A stretch of DNA of 64,000 nt from Pegethrix bostrychoides GSE-TBD4-15B (lineage in GTDB: Bacteria > Cyanobacteriota > Cyanobacteriia > Elainellales > Elainellaceae): the NCBI GenBank assembly GCA_019359155.1, contig JAHHHV010000090.1:1-64000 (forward strand), written 5' to 3'. Position numbers and translations under genes: made by a program. Shown piece by piece: positions 34,585-42,393 of the stretch (within the stretch, counting starts at the first letter, position 1; each line of letters starts with the position of its first letter). Below the pieces are notes generated by a model, which saw only the letters and a program-made list of their open reading frames with translations, searched no databases and was not told the origin of the DNA.

Positions 34585-35391
34585 TTATGGCTTCTGTCCG
34601 AAAAATCGACGCATTCGGCTCAGAAAGTCTTCGGGGGGCGGGGTCAAGTCAAGAAAAGGCACCTTCTCCCCTTCCAAGCGTCGCACAATATTTGCAAAGG
34701 CTGTCGAAGCCAGCGACTGAGTTTCGGTGGAGAGCACCAGCGGCTCGCCGCGATTGGTCGAAACCACCACCTTCTCATCATCCGGCACTACACCCAGCAG
34801 CGGAATCGCCAAAATATCCTGCACGTCCTTCACCGACATCATCATGTCTTTTTCGACCATCGCGGGCTTCAGCCGATTGATTACCAAATACATTCGCTTA
34901 ATGTCGTTGGCTTCTAGCAAACCCACCACGCGGTCAGCGTCCCGGACGGCAGCGACTTCGGGAGTGGTGACGACGATAGCCTCACGCGCCGCCACTACCG
35001 CATTTTGGAACCCCATCTCAATCCCGGCAGGGCAGTCAATCAGAATAAAGTGAAAGGCTTTGGTCAGCGCCCCAATCAGCTTTTTCATCTGCTCCGGCGT
35101 GACGGCATCTTTCGTGCGGTTTTGAGCCGCAGGCAAGAGCGCTAAATTCGGCTGGCGTTTATCTCTAACTAGCGCCTGATCGAGCCGACATTCGCCTGCC
35201 AAAACCTCAACCGCCGTATAGACGATCCGGTTCTCCAAACCCAGCAGCAAATCTAGGTTGCGCAAACCAAAATCAGCATCGACCACCGCTACTTTATGTC
35301 CGCGCTGGGCCAGCGCCATGCCTAAATTGGCAGTCGTGGTGGTTTTGCCCACACCACCTTTCCCCGATGTAACAACAATAATCCGACTCAT
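34585..35391 (-). CDS. minD: Septum site-determining ATPase MinD
   Basis: The 268-residue protein is a deviant Walker A ATPase: SGKGGVGKTTTTANLG holds the signature and catalytic lysines, with VVDADFGLRNLDLLLGLENR and HFILIDCPAGIE as switch regions. The C terminus FLSRMRRFFGQKP is the amphipathic membrane-targeting helix. MinD-ATP dimers bind the membrane and recruit MinC, and MinE stimulates ATP hydrolysis. It is the middle gene of minC-D-E on the minus strand. Confidence 0.97.
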   Translation of the reverse strand: MSRIIVVTSGKGGVGKTTTTANLGMALAQRGHKVAVVDADFGLRNLDLLLGLENRIVYTAVEVLAGECRLDQALVRDKRQPNLALLPAAQNRTKDAVTPEQMKKLIGALTKAFHFILIDCPAGIEMGFQNAVVAAREAIVVTTPEVAAVRDADRVVGLLEANDIKRMYLVINRLKPAMVEKDMMMSVKDVQDILAIPLLGVVPDDEKVVVSTNRGEPLVLSTETQSLASTAFANIVRRLEGEKVPFLDLTPPPEDFLSRMRRFFGQKP

Positions 35392-35489
35392 GGCGCTGAA
35401 TTAGGTAAGAACAACGAAGTAAACTCAGTATAGAAGACCCCACTCAGAGCGGACGCATTCAGCCAGCAGATGTATCGGGTTTTGCCAGC

Positions 35490-36251
35490 TCAACTCTCTG
35501 GCGGAAATAGTCGATCTTTAGAAAAATCGGCAGCTCTAGCAATCCGAATTCCCTCTAACGCCACATAGGCCACCTCAGGGATGTACTGATCGGGCGGCTG
35601 CTCAGGGGCACGCGCCATGAAGTCCGCAATCCGAATTTGGGTAGGCTCTAGACGCAGCGCCATGATGACGCAGCGGAGGTTGCCCTTTGCTCCCGCCTGC
35701 GCCACCCCCCGCAAAGCCCCCCAGACCAACACATCGCCATCCGCAATAATTGAGCTGCCCGGATTCACATCGCCCAGCACGACAACGCTACCCGCGTGAC
35801 GGACTTCTACGCCCGAACGCACAGTCGTCTCTAGATAGAGCGGTTCAGCCAGCGCTTTGCCCGCTTCAAAGCCCTGTGCCGGAGACTGCTGCTCCACCGA
35901 AAAGCCCGTTGTTGCCGCAGCCACAGCAGTCTGGCGGCGGCTGGTATAAACTCGCTTCAGGTACAGCTGCGCGTCACTCAAGGCATCAGCAATGGCTTGG
36001 AGCTGTCGTCCGTCCAGCAGCCGATCTCGCGCCACCAGGTAGACCGGCGTATGAGCTTGCCAAAACCGCTCGTTAGCGTTCAGCCGCTGCTTAAACTGCT
36101 GCCACAGATCAGCCCAGCTGGTAGCCGCTGCTTCGCTCTCCAGCGGCAGCAGCAGCAGTAGCCTGTCGCCTTCGCTCTTAAATCGCACCTGGGGCACGGC
36201 TTGCTCCACGATGGGAGTTCCAGCTGCCGAGATGAAGGGATCAGAAGTCAT
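35490..36251 (-). CDS. minC: Septum site-determining protein MinC
   Basis: This 253-residue protein blocks FtsZ ring formation away from mid-cell when recruited by MinD. The C-terminal dimer domain is clear: SGVEVRHAGSVVVLGDVNPGSSIIADGDVLVWGALRG, then IMALRLEPTQIRIADF. The N-terminal half (about 20-110) is more variable, as is usual for cyanobacterial MinC, with a linker around 110-135. It opens the minCDE operon, 98 bases before minD. Confidence 0.95.
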   Translation of the reverse strand: MTSDPFISAAGTPIVEQAVPQVRFKSEGDRLLLLLPLESEAAATSWADLWQQFKQRLNANERFWQAHTPVYLVARDRLLDGRQLQAIADALSDAQLYLKRVYTSRRQTAVAAATTGFSVEQQSPAQGFEAGKALAEPLYLETTVRSGVEVRHAGSVVVLGDVNPGSSIIADGDVLVWGALRGVAQAGAKGNLRCVIMALRLEPTQIRIADFMARAPEQPPDQYIPEVAYVALEGIRIARAADFSKDRLFPPES

Positions 36252-36480
36252 AAGAGCAAGGCGTATGGAATAGCTCCAGACTATCAGGATTCAATTTAAC
36301 TTTCCATCTTGCAACGCTTTTATCTAGTTTATCTAGAAGCTGCGGCGACTGAAGTCGAGGCTGTGCAGCGGCTCAGGGCTATTAAAACTCGAATTGCCAG
36401 CGGAAAATCCGTGACCAAGATCACAGGAATCCGCTGATCTAGATCGCGACTATGCCAAAGCGCTGAGGCATACTTAAGAG
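36252..36480. other. Spacer between minC and the small RNA array
   Basis: No gene is supported. The last ~50 bases contain GATCTAGATCGCGACT...GAGGCATACTTAA, whose pieces recur upstream of the other two RNA copies, so it probably holds the promoter of copy 1. Confidence 0.5.
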
Positions 36481-36557
36481 GACTCAACTCTAGCCGAGTC
36501 ATCAACAGGGAACACACGACTTGCCGACAGCGACCTCACGGAAACTGTCGGTTTTTT
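36481..36557 (+). ncRNA. Small RNA copy 1 of three, candidate Yfr2-family
   Basis: A 5' hairpin GACTC...GAGTC (36481-36500) is followed by a conserved single-stranded segment containing AACAGGGAACACACGACTTG, then a terminator hairpin CCGACAG (36524-36530) / CTGTCGG (36545-36551) and six T. The same sequence with few changes recurs twice downstream. No ORF fits. I infer an independently transcribed small RNA. The GGGAACACA core and ACTTGCCG-terminator layout recall the Yfr2 family of cyanobacterial RNAs from memory. The exact 5' end is not known. Confidence 0.75.
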
Positions 36558-36657
36558 ATTGGCCATCTTTACTATTAGCCACTTTACGGCTGGTTCTAGC
36601 TGCCTGTTTCGGCTCAGCCAATTCGATTTAGCCTGCCGTACTATAAATTCCAAAACG

Positions 36658-36733
36658 AGTCAATAGAGTAGATCACGATAGCAGGATGATCTAGATTGCA
36701 ACTGAGAAATCAGCGCCGAGGCATATTGAAGAG
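36658..36733 (+). promoter_or_regulatory. Conserved upstream element of small RNA copy 2
   Basis: The block from GTCAATAGAGTAGATCAC through GATGATCTAGATTGCAACTGAG to GAGGCATATTGAA is almost identical to 37012-37078 before copy 3, and shares short blocks with the region before copy 1. Conservation up to, but not beyond, about 75 bases before the RNA suggests a shared promoter. TATTGA is the most likely -10; no good -35 fits at normal spacing. Confidence 0.55.
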
Positions 36734-36812
36734 GACTCAACTCTAGCCGAGTCATCAACAGGGAACACACGACTTGCCGATAGCGACCTTACGGAAGCTG
36801 TCGGTTTTTTTT
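36734..36812 (+). ncRNA. Small RNA copy 2 of three, candidate Yfr2-family
   Basis: Same architecture as copy 1. The terminator stem is CCGATAGC / GCTGTCGG with eight pairs including one T-G, followed by eight T. The central segment is identical to copy 1 over the 5' hairpin and the GGGAACACACGACTTGCCG block. Transcription on the plus strand is inferred from the T-run. Confidence 0.75.
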
Positions 36813-37011
36813 GCTTTGATTTTTCTGTCAGCTTTGCGTTAGCTATTAGCTATCACTACGGATCTGATTCAAAATTCAATGCCTGCCCAGAACTGCTTAA
36901 CCGACTGCCTGAAACCTAGACCGAACCTAGTCAAAACTTTAAAACTGCTGCTATCGGAGCTGATGTGCTATCAAAGCTGACGATTGAGGGAACTGTCAGA
37001 TTAGTCAATAG

Positions 37012-37078
37012 AGTAGATCACAGCAACAGGATGATCTAGATTGCAACTGAGAAATCAGCGCCGAGGCATATTGAAAAG
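37012..37078 (+). promoter_or_regulatory. Conserved upstream element of small RNA copy 3
   Basis: Near-identical to the 36658-36733 element, including GATCTAGATTGCAACTGAG and GAGGCATATTGAAAAG. The similarity ends sharply at its left edge, so the duplicated unit of copies 2 and 3 is about 145-155 bases long. Confidence 0.55.
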
Positions 37079-37155
37079 GACTCAACTCTAGCCGAGTCAT
37101 CAACAGGGAACACACGACTTGCCGGTAGCGACCTTACGGAAGCTATCGGTTTTTT
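37079..37155 (+). ncRNA. Small RNA copy 3 of three, candidate Yfr2-family
   Basis: Same architecture. The terminator stem is CCGGTAGC / GCTATCGG, followed by six T. Compared with copies 1 and 2, the stem differs at two positions on either arm, and pairing is preserved: the pair C-G of copy 1 is T-G in copy 2 and T-A here. This compensatory change is direct sequence evidence for a selected RNA structure. Confidence 0.78.
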
Positions 37156-37403
37156 GTCGGAATGCTTCACTGGTGGAATCATAAAACGCTCCACCCAATC
37201 GCTACATCCGAGACAACACCGAAGTCAGTCACTCTAGTTGATGCTCACATAGCCATTTAGCTATCCATAGATCAATCAACCTACGTCCCTAGTCTTACCT
37301 TAGCCCGAGTTTGATCGGACGGAATCTCTCTGAAGGTTAGTGCATTGAACGGGCTGAAATGCTCTACCATACAAGCCTATGCAGGTTTTGAGCGCAAACG
37401 ACT

Positions 37404-38123
37404 ATGGCTCCTGATGATCATCAGATGGATCTATTTAACTCAGCGGCAGTCACTCAGCCCAGCGAGCCAGTAGAGCCTGAGCTGATTCCAACTAGCGCCA
37501 GAGTGCCTGTTCCCCCCGGCACCTATGCCTCAATGGAGAAAATGTCAGAGCACTGCAATCGGTGCCATCGCTGCGGATTAGGGGCAACGCGCATCAAAGC
37601 GGTCGTGGGTCGGGGCAACCCGCAGGCCAAGATATTGATTGTTGGAGAAGGGCCAGGGCAGAATGAAGATGAGACGGGGCTGCCGTTTGTGGGCAAGGCG
37701 GGACAGCTGCTCGACAAGATTTTGGAGTCGGTGGGACTGAGCGACGCAGATGTATTCATTGGCAATATTGTCAAATGCCGCCCGCCCGATAACCGTACTC
37801 CCACGCAGGAAGAGATGGATGCCTGCCGTCCCTATTTGCTAGAGCAGATTCGCATGGTCGATCCAGGCATTATCTTGCTGACGGGCGCTTCGGCGGTCAA
37901 AGGGCTAGTGGGCGACAAGCGCGGCATTACTAAAATTCGGGGGGAGTGGATTGAGTGGGAAGGGCGACTCTGTATGCCCGTGTTCCATCCTGCCTATCTG
38001 CTGCGCAACCAGTCACGCGACAAGGGCAGTCCCAAATGGCTGATGTGGCAAGATATGAAGTCGGTGCGAGCCAAGCTCGACGAGCTGAGAGCTGAGTCAG
38101 AATCTGCCCCGCAAAAGATCTAG
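37404..38123 (+). CDS. Uracil-DNA glycosylase, family 4 (iron-sulphur)
   Basis: The 239-residue enzyme removes uracil from DNA in base excision repair. The N-terminal variable part (1-50) is followed by HCNRCHRCGLGATR (cluster cysteines), the uracil-binding motif VGEGPGQNEDETGLPFVGKAGQLLD, KCRPPDNRTP (two more cluster cysteines near here and in DACRPYL) and the motif PVFHPAYLLRN with the catalytic-loop His. These fit family 4 UDG, often found in cyanobacteria. It stands alone after the small RNA array. Confidence 0.9.
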   Translation: MAPDDHQMDLFNSAAVTQPSEPVEPELIPTSARVPVPPGTYASMEKMSEHCNRCHRCGLGATRIKAVVGRGNPQAKILIVGEGPGQNEDETGLPFVGKAGQLLDKILESVGLSDADVFIGNIVKCRPPDNRTPTQEEMDACRPYLLEQIRMVDPGIILLTGASAVKGLVGDKRGITKIRGEWIEWEGRLCMPVFHPAYLLRNQSRDKGSPKWLMWQDMKSVRAKLDELRAESESAPQKI

Positions 38124-38456
38124 CGTAGATCTAGGTAGATCTAACGAGACGCGAGCGCTAGAGCTGTTTGGCGGCAAATTGCAGACAAATTGCGGGCAAG
38201 ACGGGCGAAATGACGCGGTGGATCAGTACGCTGTGACCAGAATTAATGCGGCTTCCCGTAGAAATACGCAAAGCATCTAAAACTCACGCTTGACCAATCA
38301 AATTTGAGCCAGTTTTAAGCTAGATCTCCAGCGTATTGGAGTGCTAACGAAACCCTAGATTGGCAGTTTAATAAGAGAGCAGTCTAGTTTCAGATAGCAC
38401 CTGCAAATCTGGATGACTCGGACTATGATGCTCTGAATGGTGTGAGGAAGCGTGAC
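38124..38456. other. Intergenic region before the Omp85 gene
   Basis: About 330 bases. Three AGATCT palindromes spaced by 4-5 bases lie at 38117-38143, at the very end of the glycosylase gene. No ORF or RNA structure beyond that is supported. Confidence 0.45.
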
Positions 38457-40268
38457 ATGAATTTAAGACAAGGTGCCTGCTACGGTGCGTTTCAAGTTGG
38501 CCTGCTCAGCAGCAGCCTGCTCGCTGGACTTGGGTTTGCTGAACTGAGACTCGCTGGAGTCAGTTGGGGAATGCCTTTGCCTGAGGAGATATCTGGAGAA
38601 ATCTCTGGAGCAGCATCTGCGCCCCTAGATTCTCTTCCAGTGAACTCCGAGCATCTGACCAGTGGCTCAACTGGCGATATAGCTGGCGATATAGCTGGCG
38701 ACCTAACTAGCGATATAACCAGCGTCGCCCAGCCTGACGTGACTGCCTCAACTCAAGCCGCAGACCTGCTCAAGCCGCCAGCAGATACCGCTGTTGCCCA
38801 GGTTCAGCCCGAAATCGAACGTCAGCAGGATGCTCAAGATACTGAAGATCTGCGCGTGCCGACGGGTCAGGGCGAGACCATCGCTGAGATTGAGCTGCGC
38901 TATGTAGACAGAGATGGGCAGCCGATAGAGGGCAACACTCGACCGGAGATTATCACGCGCAATTTTGATTTGCAACCCGGCGACCGCTACGATCCAGTTT
39001 TAGCCGAGGCCGATTTGGCGCGTGTCGTCGCGCTGACCGCCATTCAAGATGCCAGTATCCAGCTCGAACCCGCAGCTGACCCGGCGCAGGTCGTGATGGT
39101 ATATCAGCTGCGGGAAGCCAGCACCATTACCTTTTATCCCGGCAACGAGGTGGCGCTACCTTCGGTGCTGCGCGGCATTACGTTGCCCCCTCCGGTGCGA
39201 ACTGTTCCCCTGCGCCTCAATGGGATTCAGCTTCCGGGGAGCGTTCAGTTGCGTAACATTGGCGGCATCGATCAGTCGCTCACCTTAGGCGTGCTGCTTG
39301 GCGATCAGGCTGACGGCTTTGACCTGACGTTTGCTAACCCCTGGATCCTCGGAACCGATCACTTTAGCTATGCCCTTAACTTTCAAGGCATCGGCTATCT
39401 CAACCCTACCTTCAATGCGGGCGACGAAGTCGAACTGCCAACCGGCAACACAGATTTCTGGGAGCGGCGAGTGGGCGGCGGCATTCAGATTGTCCAGAAT
39501 CCAACTCCCGAACTCGGCTGGGCGGCAGGTCTCTCCTACGAGCAGATTTCAATGCGCGAGGCACTGACGGGCAGTCGATTGTTTACCAGAGATCGCGAGG
39601 GCAATCGACTGGTGCTCAGCGATGACGGGATTGACAGTCTGCTGACGATCAACGCCACCCTCAACTACGACAGCCGCAACGATGTTGGGTTTCCCACGGC
39701 GGGCAACCGGGTTCAGCTCGGCCTAGATCAGAGCATTCCGATCGGGGATGCCAGCATTCTTTACACCCGTCCGACCGCCAACTTCGTCCAGTATTTGCCG
39801 CTCAGCTTCATTACGGTGGACGGCACGCCCAGTACACTGCTGTTAAACCTGCAAGGCGGCACGCTGCTAGGCGATACGCCGCCCTACGAAGCCTTTGTGC
39901 TGGGTGGCTCTAGCTCAGTGCGGGGCTTTGGCACGGGCGAGTTGGGCAGTCCACAGACCTATTTGCAGGCCAGCCTGGAATATCGTGCTCCGTTTGCGGC
40001 GCTGCGGATTGAACCAGTGCTGCTGCAAGAAGCCTTAGGCGACCGGGTGCTGTTTGCGGCGAATGCGTTTGTGGATTACGGAACGGGCTTTGGCACCCAA
40101 ACGTTCATCACAGGCGAACCCGGAGTTGTGCGCGACAAGCCTGGGTCGGGGTTTGGGTTTGGCCTGGGGCTGCTAGCCACCTCAAATGTGGGCTTAATGC
40201 GGCTAGAGGCAGGAATCAGCGACCGAGGTGATTTCTCGGCCTACTTCACGATTGGCGATCGGTTCTAG
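38457..40268 (+). CDS. Omp85-type outer-membrane protein with one POTRA domain
   Basis: The protein of about 603 residues has an N-terminal signal-like segment, then a low-complexity linker with a GDIAGDI repeat (about 65-85), one POTRA-like domain (about 145-225, EIELRYVDRDGQPIEGNT and ITRNFDLQPGDRYD) and a 16-strand barrel region. The Omp85 signature SSSVRGFGTGELGS lies near residue 490, and the last residue is Phe. Omp85 proteins insert or translocate polypeptides across the outer membrane. One POTRA is fewer than in BamA (five) or cyanobacterial Omp85 (three), so this is a smaller paralogue, possibly TamA/FhaC-like. GAGGA precedes the ATG chosen at 38457. Confidence 0.85.
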   Translation: MNLRQGACYGAFQVGLLSSSLLAGLGFAELRLAGVSWGMPLPEEISGEISGAASAPLDSLPVNSEHLTSGSTGDIAGDIAGDLTSDITSVAQPDVTASTQAADLLKPPADTAVAQVQPEIERQQDAQDTEDLRVPTGQGETIAEIELRYVDRDGQPIEGNTRPEIITRNFDLQPGDRYDPVLAEADLARVVALTAIQDASIQLEPAADPAQVVMVYQLREASTITFYPGNEVALPSVLRGITLPPPVRTVPLRLNGIQLPGSVQLRNIGGIDQSLTLGVLLGDQADGFDLTFANPWILGTDHFSYALNFQGIGYLNPTFNAGDEVELPTGNTDFWERRVGGGIQIVQNPTPELGWAAGLSYEQISMREALTGSRLFTRDREGNRLVLSDDGIDSLLTINATLNYDSRNDVGFPTAGNRVQLGLDQSIPIGDASILYTRPTANFVQYLPLSFITVDGTPSTLLLNLQGGTLLGDTPPYEAFVLGGSSSVRGFGTGELGSPQTYLQASLEYRAPFAALRIEPVLLQEALGDRVLFAANAFVDYGTGFGTQTFITGEPGVVRDKPGSGFGFGLGLLATSNVGLMRLEAGISDRGDFSAYFTIGDRF

Positions 40269-40974
40269 GCGCGGCTGGTGAAATCTGCTGCGGGATTTCT
40301 GGCAGCTCAGAGGGCAGCTCAGAGGGCGCAGCAATACTGCCGGCCTCACAGTCGCGTAGCCAAAGCCGAATCGCCTGAGCGATCACGCCTTGGCTGCTAT
40401 CACGCGGCGGCGAAGGCGGTTCGTCGGCCTGTGCGCCCTTGCGCTGGTTGCCAATGCTGGAGAGCATCAGCACAAGCTGCCAGCCCGTCTGGGTGGGAGT
40501 GAGAAATAGCCAGTGATAATGCTGCAACTCAAAGGCTTGGTCTGAAAAATACTGGCGCTCTAGCGTGGTAAAAAACACCTGCGGCACTTCAGTTTCACTA
40601 GGCGAGCGGTATTCACCCCCAGCCAAACTCAGCGGTCGATAGTCAGGGTTGCCCGCCAACAGCAGATAGCCCGGAATCACGGCAGGATCGGCGGCGGTTG
40701 CCCGAAAGCGGTCAGGGTAGGCGCGTTGGCTGACTCGATTGGCATAGCTGGGCAGATCGCGCAGCAGCAGTGGCATCAGGGCTTCGAGCTGACTGGGGCA
40801 CTGGGCCGTCCGGCGGATATGGCTGGGAGCAGGCGGACGACGCGAGGCCAATCGATGCGAGCCTGATTGTGAGCCTGCTGCCACTGCTGGGAGCCGTAGC
40901 GCCCAGAGCATTCCCAACAGTGGCAGCAGTCCCAGCGGTATCCAGACCCTCGCGTTGATCAAATTTTTGACCAC
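40246..40974 (-). CDS. Conserved hypothetical protein with N-terminal hydrophobic anchor
   Basis: A protein of about 242 residues with a hydrophobic stretch near its start (VWIPLGLLPLLGMLWAL) that is probably a signal peptide or anchor, and a proline- and arginine-rich linker after it. The remaining ~180 residues are globular (LLLRDLPSYANRVSQRAYPD, LLLAGNPDYRPLSLAGGEY, WLFLTPTQTGWQLVLMLSSIG). I do not recognise a domain. I chose the GTG at 40974 because AGGAG lies 8 bases before it and it avoids a 31-base overlap with pyrF. It overlaps the convergent Omp85 gene by 23 bases and follows pyrF. Confidence 0.65.
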   Translation of the reverse strand: MVKNLINARVWIPLGLLPLLGMLWALRLPAVAAGSQSGSHRLASRRPPAPSHIRRTAQCPSQLEALMPLLLRDLPSYANRVSQRAYPDRFRATAADPAVIPGYLLLAGNPDYRPLSLAGGEYRSPSETEVPQVFFTTLERQYFSDQAFELQHYHWLFLTPTQTGWQLVLMLSSIGNQRKGAQADEPPSPPRDSSQGVIAQAIRLWLRDCEAGSIAAPSELPSELPEIPQQISPAAPRTDRQS

Positions 40975-40985
40975 AACATCAGCTC

Positions 40986-41723
40986 CTAGCGCAGCGCTTG
41001 CTCCAGCTCTTGGCAAACGCGCCCAAAGGCGGCAGCCGGATCAGGCGCAGCGGTAATCGGTCGGCCAATCACTAGATAGCTCGCGCCCGCTTGGAGGGCG
41101 GCAGCCGGAGTCATCGCCCGCTGCTGATCGCCTGCTTCAGCCCAGGTTGGCCGCACGCCAGGACAGACCAGCAAAAACTGTTCGCCGCAAATTTCGCGCA
41201 GCTGAGCAACTTCTTGGGGCGAACAAACCGCCCCGGCCAAACCGCTCTCCTGCGCCAGAAGCGCCATTTGCAGGGCGTAGTCTGCGAGTTCGAGCGGAAT
41301 TTTCAGCTCAAAGGCTAGCGAACGGGCATTGAGGCTGGTCAGCAGCGTGATCGCAATCAGATTGGGCGGCGGCAGGTTGAGGGCGCTAGCTTCCGCAACG
41401 GCAGCAGCTTGAGCAGCTTCCAGCGCGACTCGCCCTGCGGCGGCATGAACCGTGAGCAGGTCAACACCATAGCGAGCCGCCGAGCGACAGGCTCCAGCCA
41501 TTGTGTTGGGGATATCGTGAAACTTCAGATCGAGGAAGATCTTTTTCTGCTGTGCCTTCAGATGCTCTAGAACTGAGCCGCCCGCCACAAATAGCTCTAG
41601 GCCAACCTTCCAAAAGGTCACCTGCGGCAGCCGCTCAACTAGCGAGAGCGCCGCTGCTGGAGTTGCGACATCCAGCGGCACGATAATTCTGTCAGCTAAA
41701 TTCTGAGGTGGCGGTAAATTCAA
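40986..41723 (-). CDS. pyrF: Orotidine 5'-phosphate decarboxylase
   Basis: The 245-residue enzyme makes UMP from OMP in pyrimidine synthesis. The beta-barrel motifs [22 protein letters not shown] (catalytic Lys/Asp) and [17 protein letters not shown] and [11 protein letters not shown] are present. A TTG start gives the conserved N terminus; I see no better ATG. The hypothetical gene 40246-40974 follows 11 bases downstream and may be co-transcribed. Confidence 0.94.
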   Translation of the reverse strand: MNLPPPQNLADRIIVPLDVATPAAALSLVERLPQVTFWKVGLELFVAGGSVLEHLKAQQKKIFLDLKFHDIPNTMAGACRSAARYGVDLLTVHAAAGRVALEAAQAAAVAEASALNLPPPNLIAITLLTSLNARSLAFELKIPLELADYALQMALLAQESGLAGAVCSPQEVAQLREICGEQFLLVCPGVRPTWAEAGDQQRAMTPAAALQAGASYLVIGRPITAAPDPAAAFGRVCQELEQALR

Positions 41724-41919
41724 GATCGGTTGCGAGGGGTGAAGTTAGCCAGTCGAGCAGCCATAACCCTATATAGACAGAGGCTTAGGGGGAGAGGAGC
41801 AGGCAGGATGGCTCAGTAGAATTATCAGCAGATTCCTTTGCAGAGGGCGCCAAATTTGTATTGTTTTGATAAAGCCCCCGGTTGCGGCCTTGTTTGTACG
41901 GATGGCGGTTGACTAGGAT

Positions 41920-42122
41920 GTGAGCAATCTCACTCCGATACTTTAACTCTTAAGGAACCTCTTAAGGAGTCTTGCAGATTTTTGAGCTATGGCTCTTGGT
42001 CTAAGGCTTCTGGCTCAAAGGCTTTTAGTTCTACAGCTAGCCTGACAGCCAGCGCCCTAAGTTTCATCGGTTTAGGATCATAGGTCAGAACGAGGACATC
42101 TAGCGTGGATGTCCTTTTTTTT
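41920..42122 (+). ncRNA. Candidate small RNA ending at the orphan terminator
   Basis: The only strong landmark is the terminator at its 3' end. The 5' end is a guess placed at the GTGAG...CTCAC hairpin. Inside lie the direct repeat CTCTTAAGGA and hairpins such as GAGCTATGGCTC. No ORF of useful size fits. I do not recognise a family; 6S RNA was considered, but no long rod-like pairing is evident. Confidence 0.4.
42093..42122 (+). terminator. Intrinsic terminator without an upstream gene
   Basis: AGGACATC (42093-42100), a 7-base loop and GATGTCCT (42108-42115) form an 8-bp stem continuous with a T-run of eight. Very strong by sequence; pyrF lies on the other strand and pilM 270 bases downstream. 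Confidence 0.85.
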
Positions 42123-42393
42123 GCCTGTTTTTCTCTTATTCTTTGCCTGTTTTGATCAGGTTTCTGGTCAGGTTTTCTGGCGAGTTTGTATCCTAAGATC
42201 TAGAAAGTGTGATCAGTGGCTAGATTTAGTAGATAAATCTAAAGATAGGCAGAATTTAGTTGCGGCTGAATGTTCCAACTCAGTCTGAATTAGCTATCCT
42301 AAATTATCAGGATTTTCATCTGACGGAAGTTTAAACGTCGTAGCCCCAGGTTGGCTCTGGCAGGTTCTTTTTACTCATACACGGACAAGAACT

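Larger units (their letters stand above)
41724..42393. other. Intergenic region between pyrF and pilM with an orphan terminator
   Basis: About 670 bases between divergent genes. A plus-strand terminator lies at 42093-42122 although no ORF precedes it. Upstream are TTGACT near 41909, the inverted repeat GTGAGCAATCTCAC near 41920-41933, a direct repeat CTCTTAAGGA at about 41946-41970 and short hairpins. A candidate small RNA is listed separately. The remaining 270 bases to pilM probably contain its promoter. Confidence 0.5.

Noticed and set aside
41920-42122. Assignment of the orphan RNA as 6S RNA
   Set aside because: A long rod with a central bubble and paired ends was not visible on inspection.
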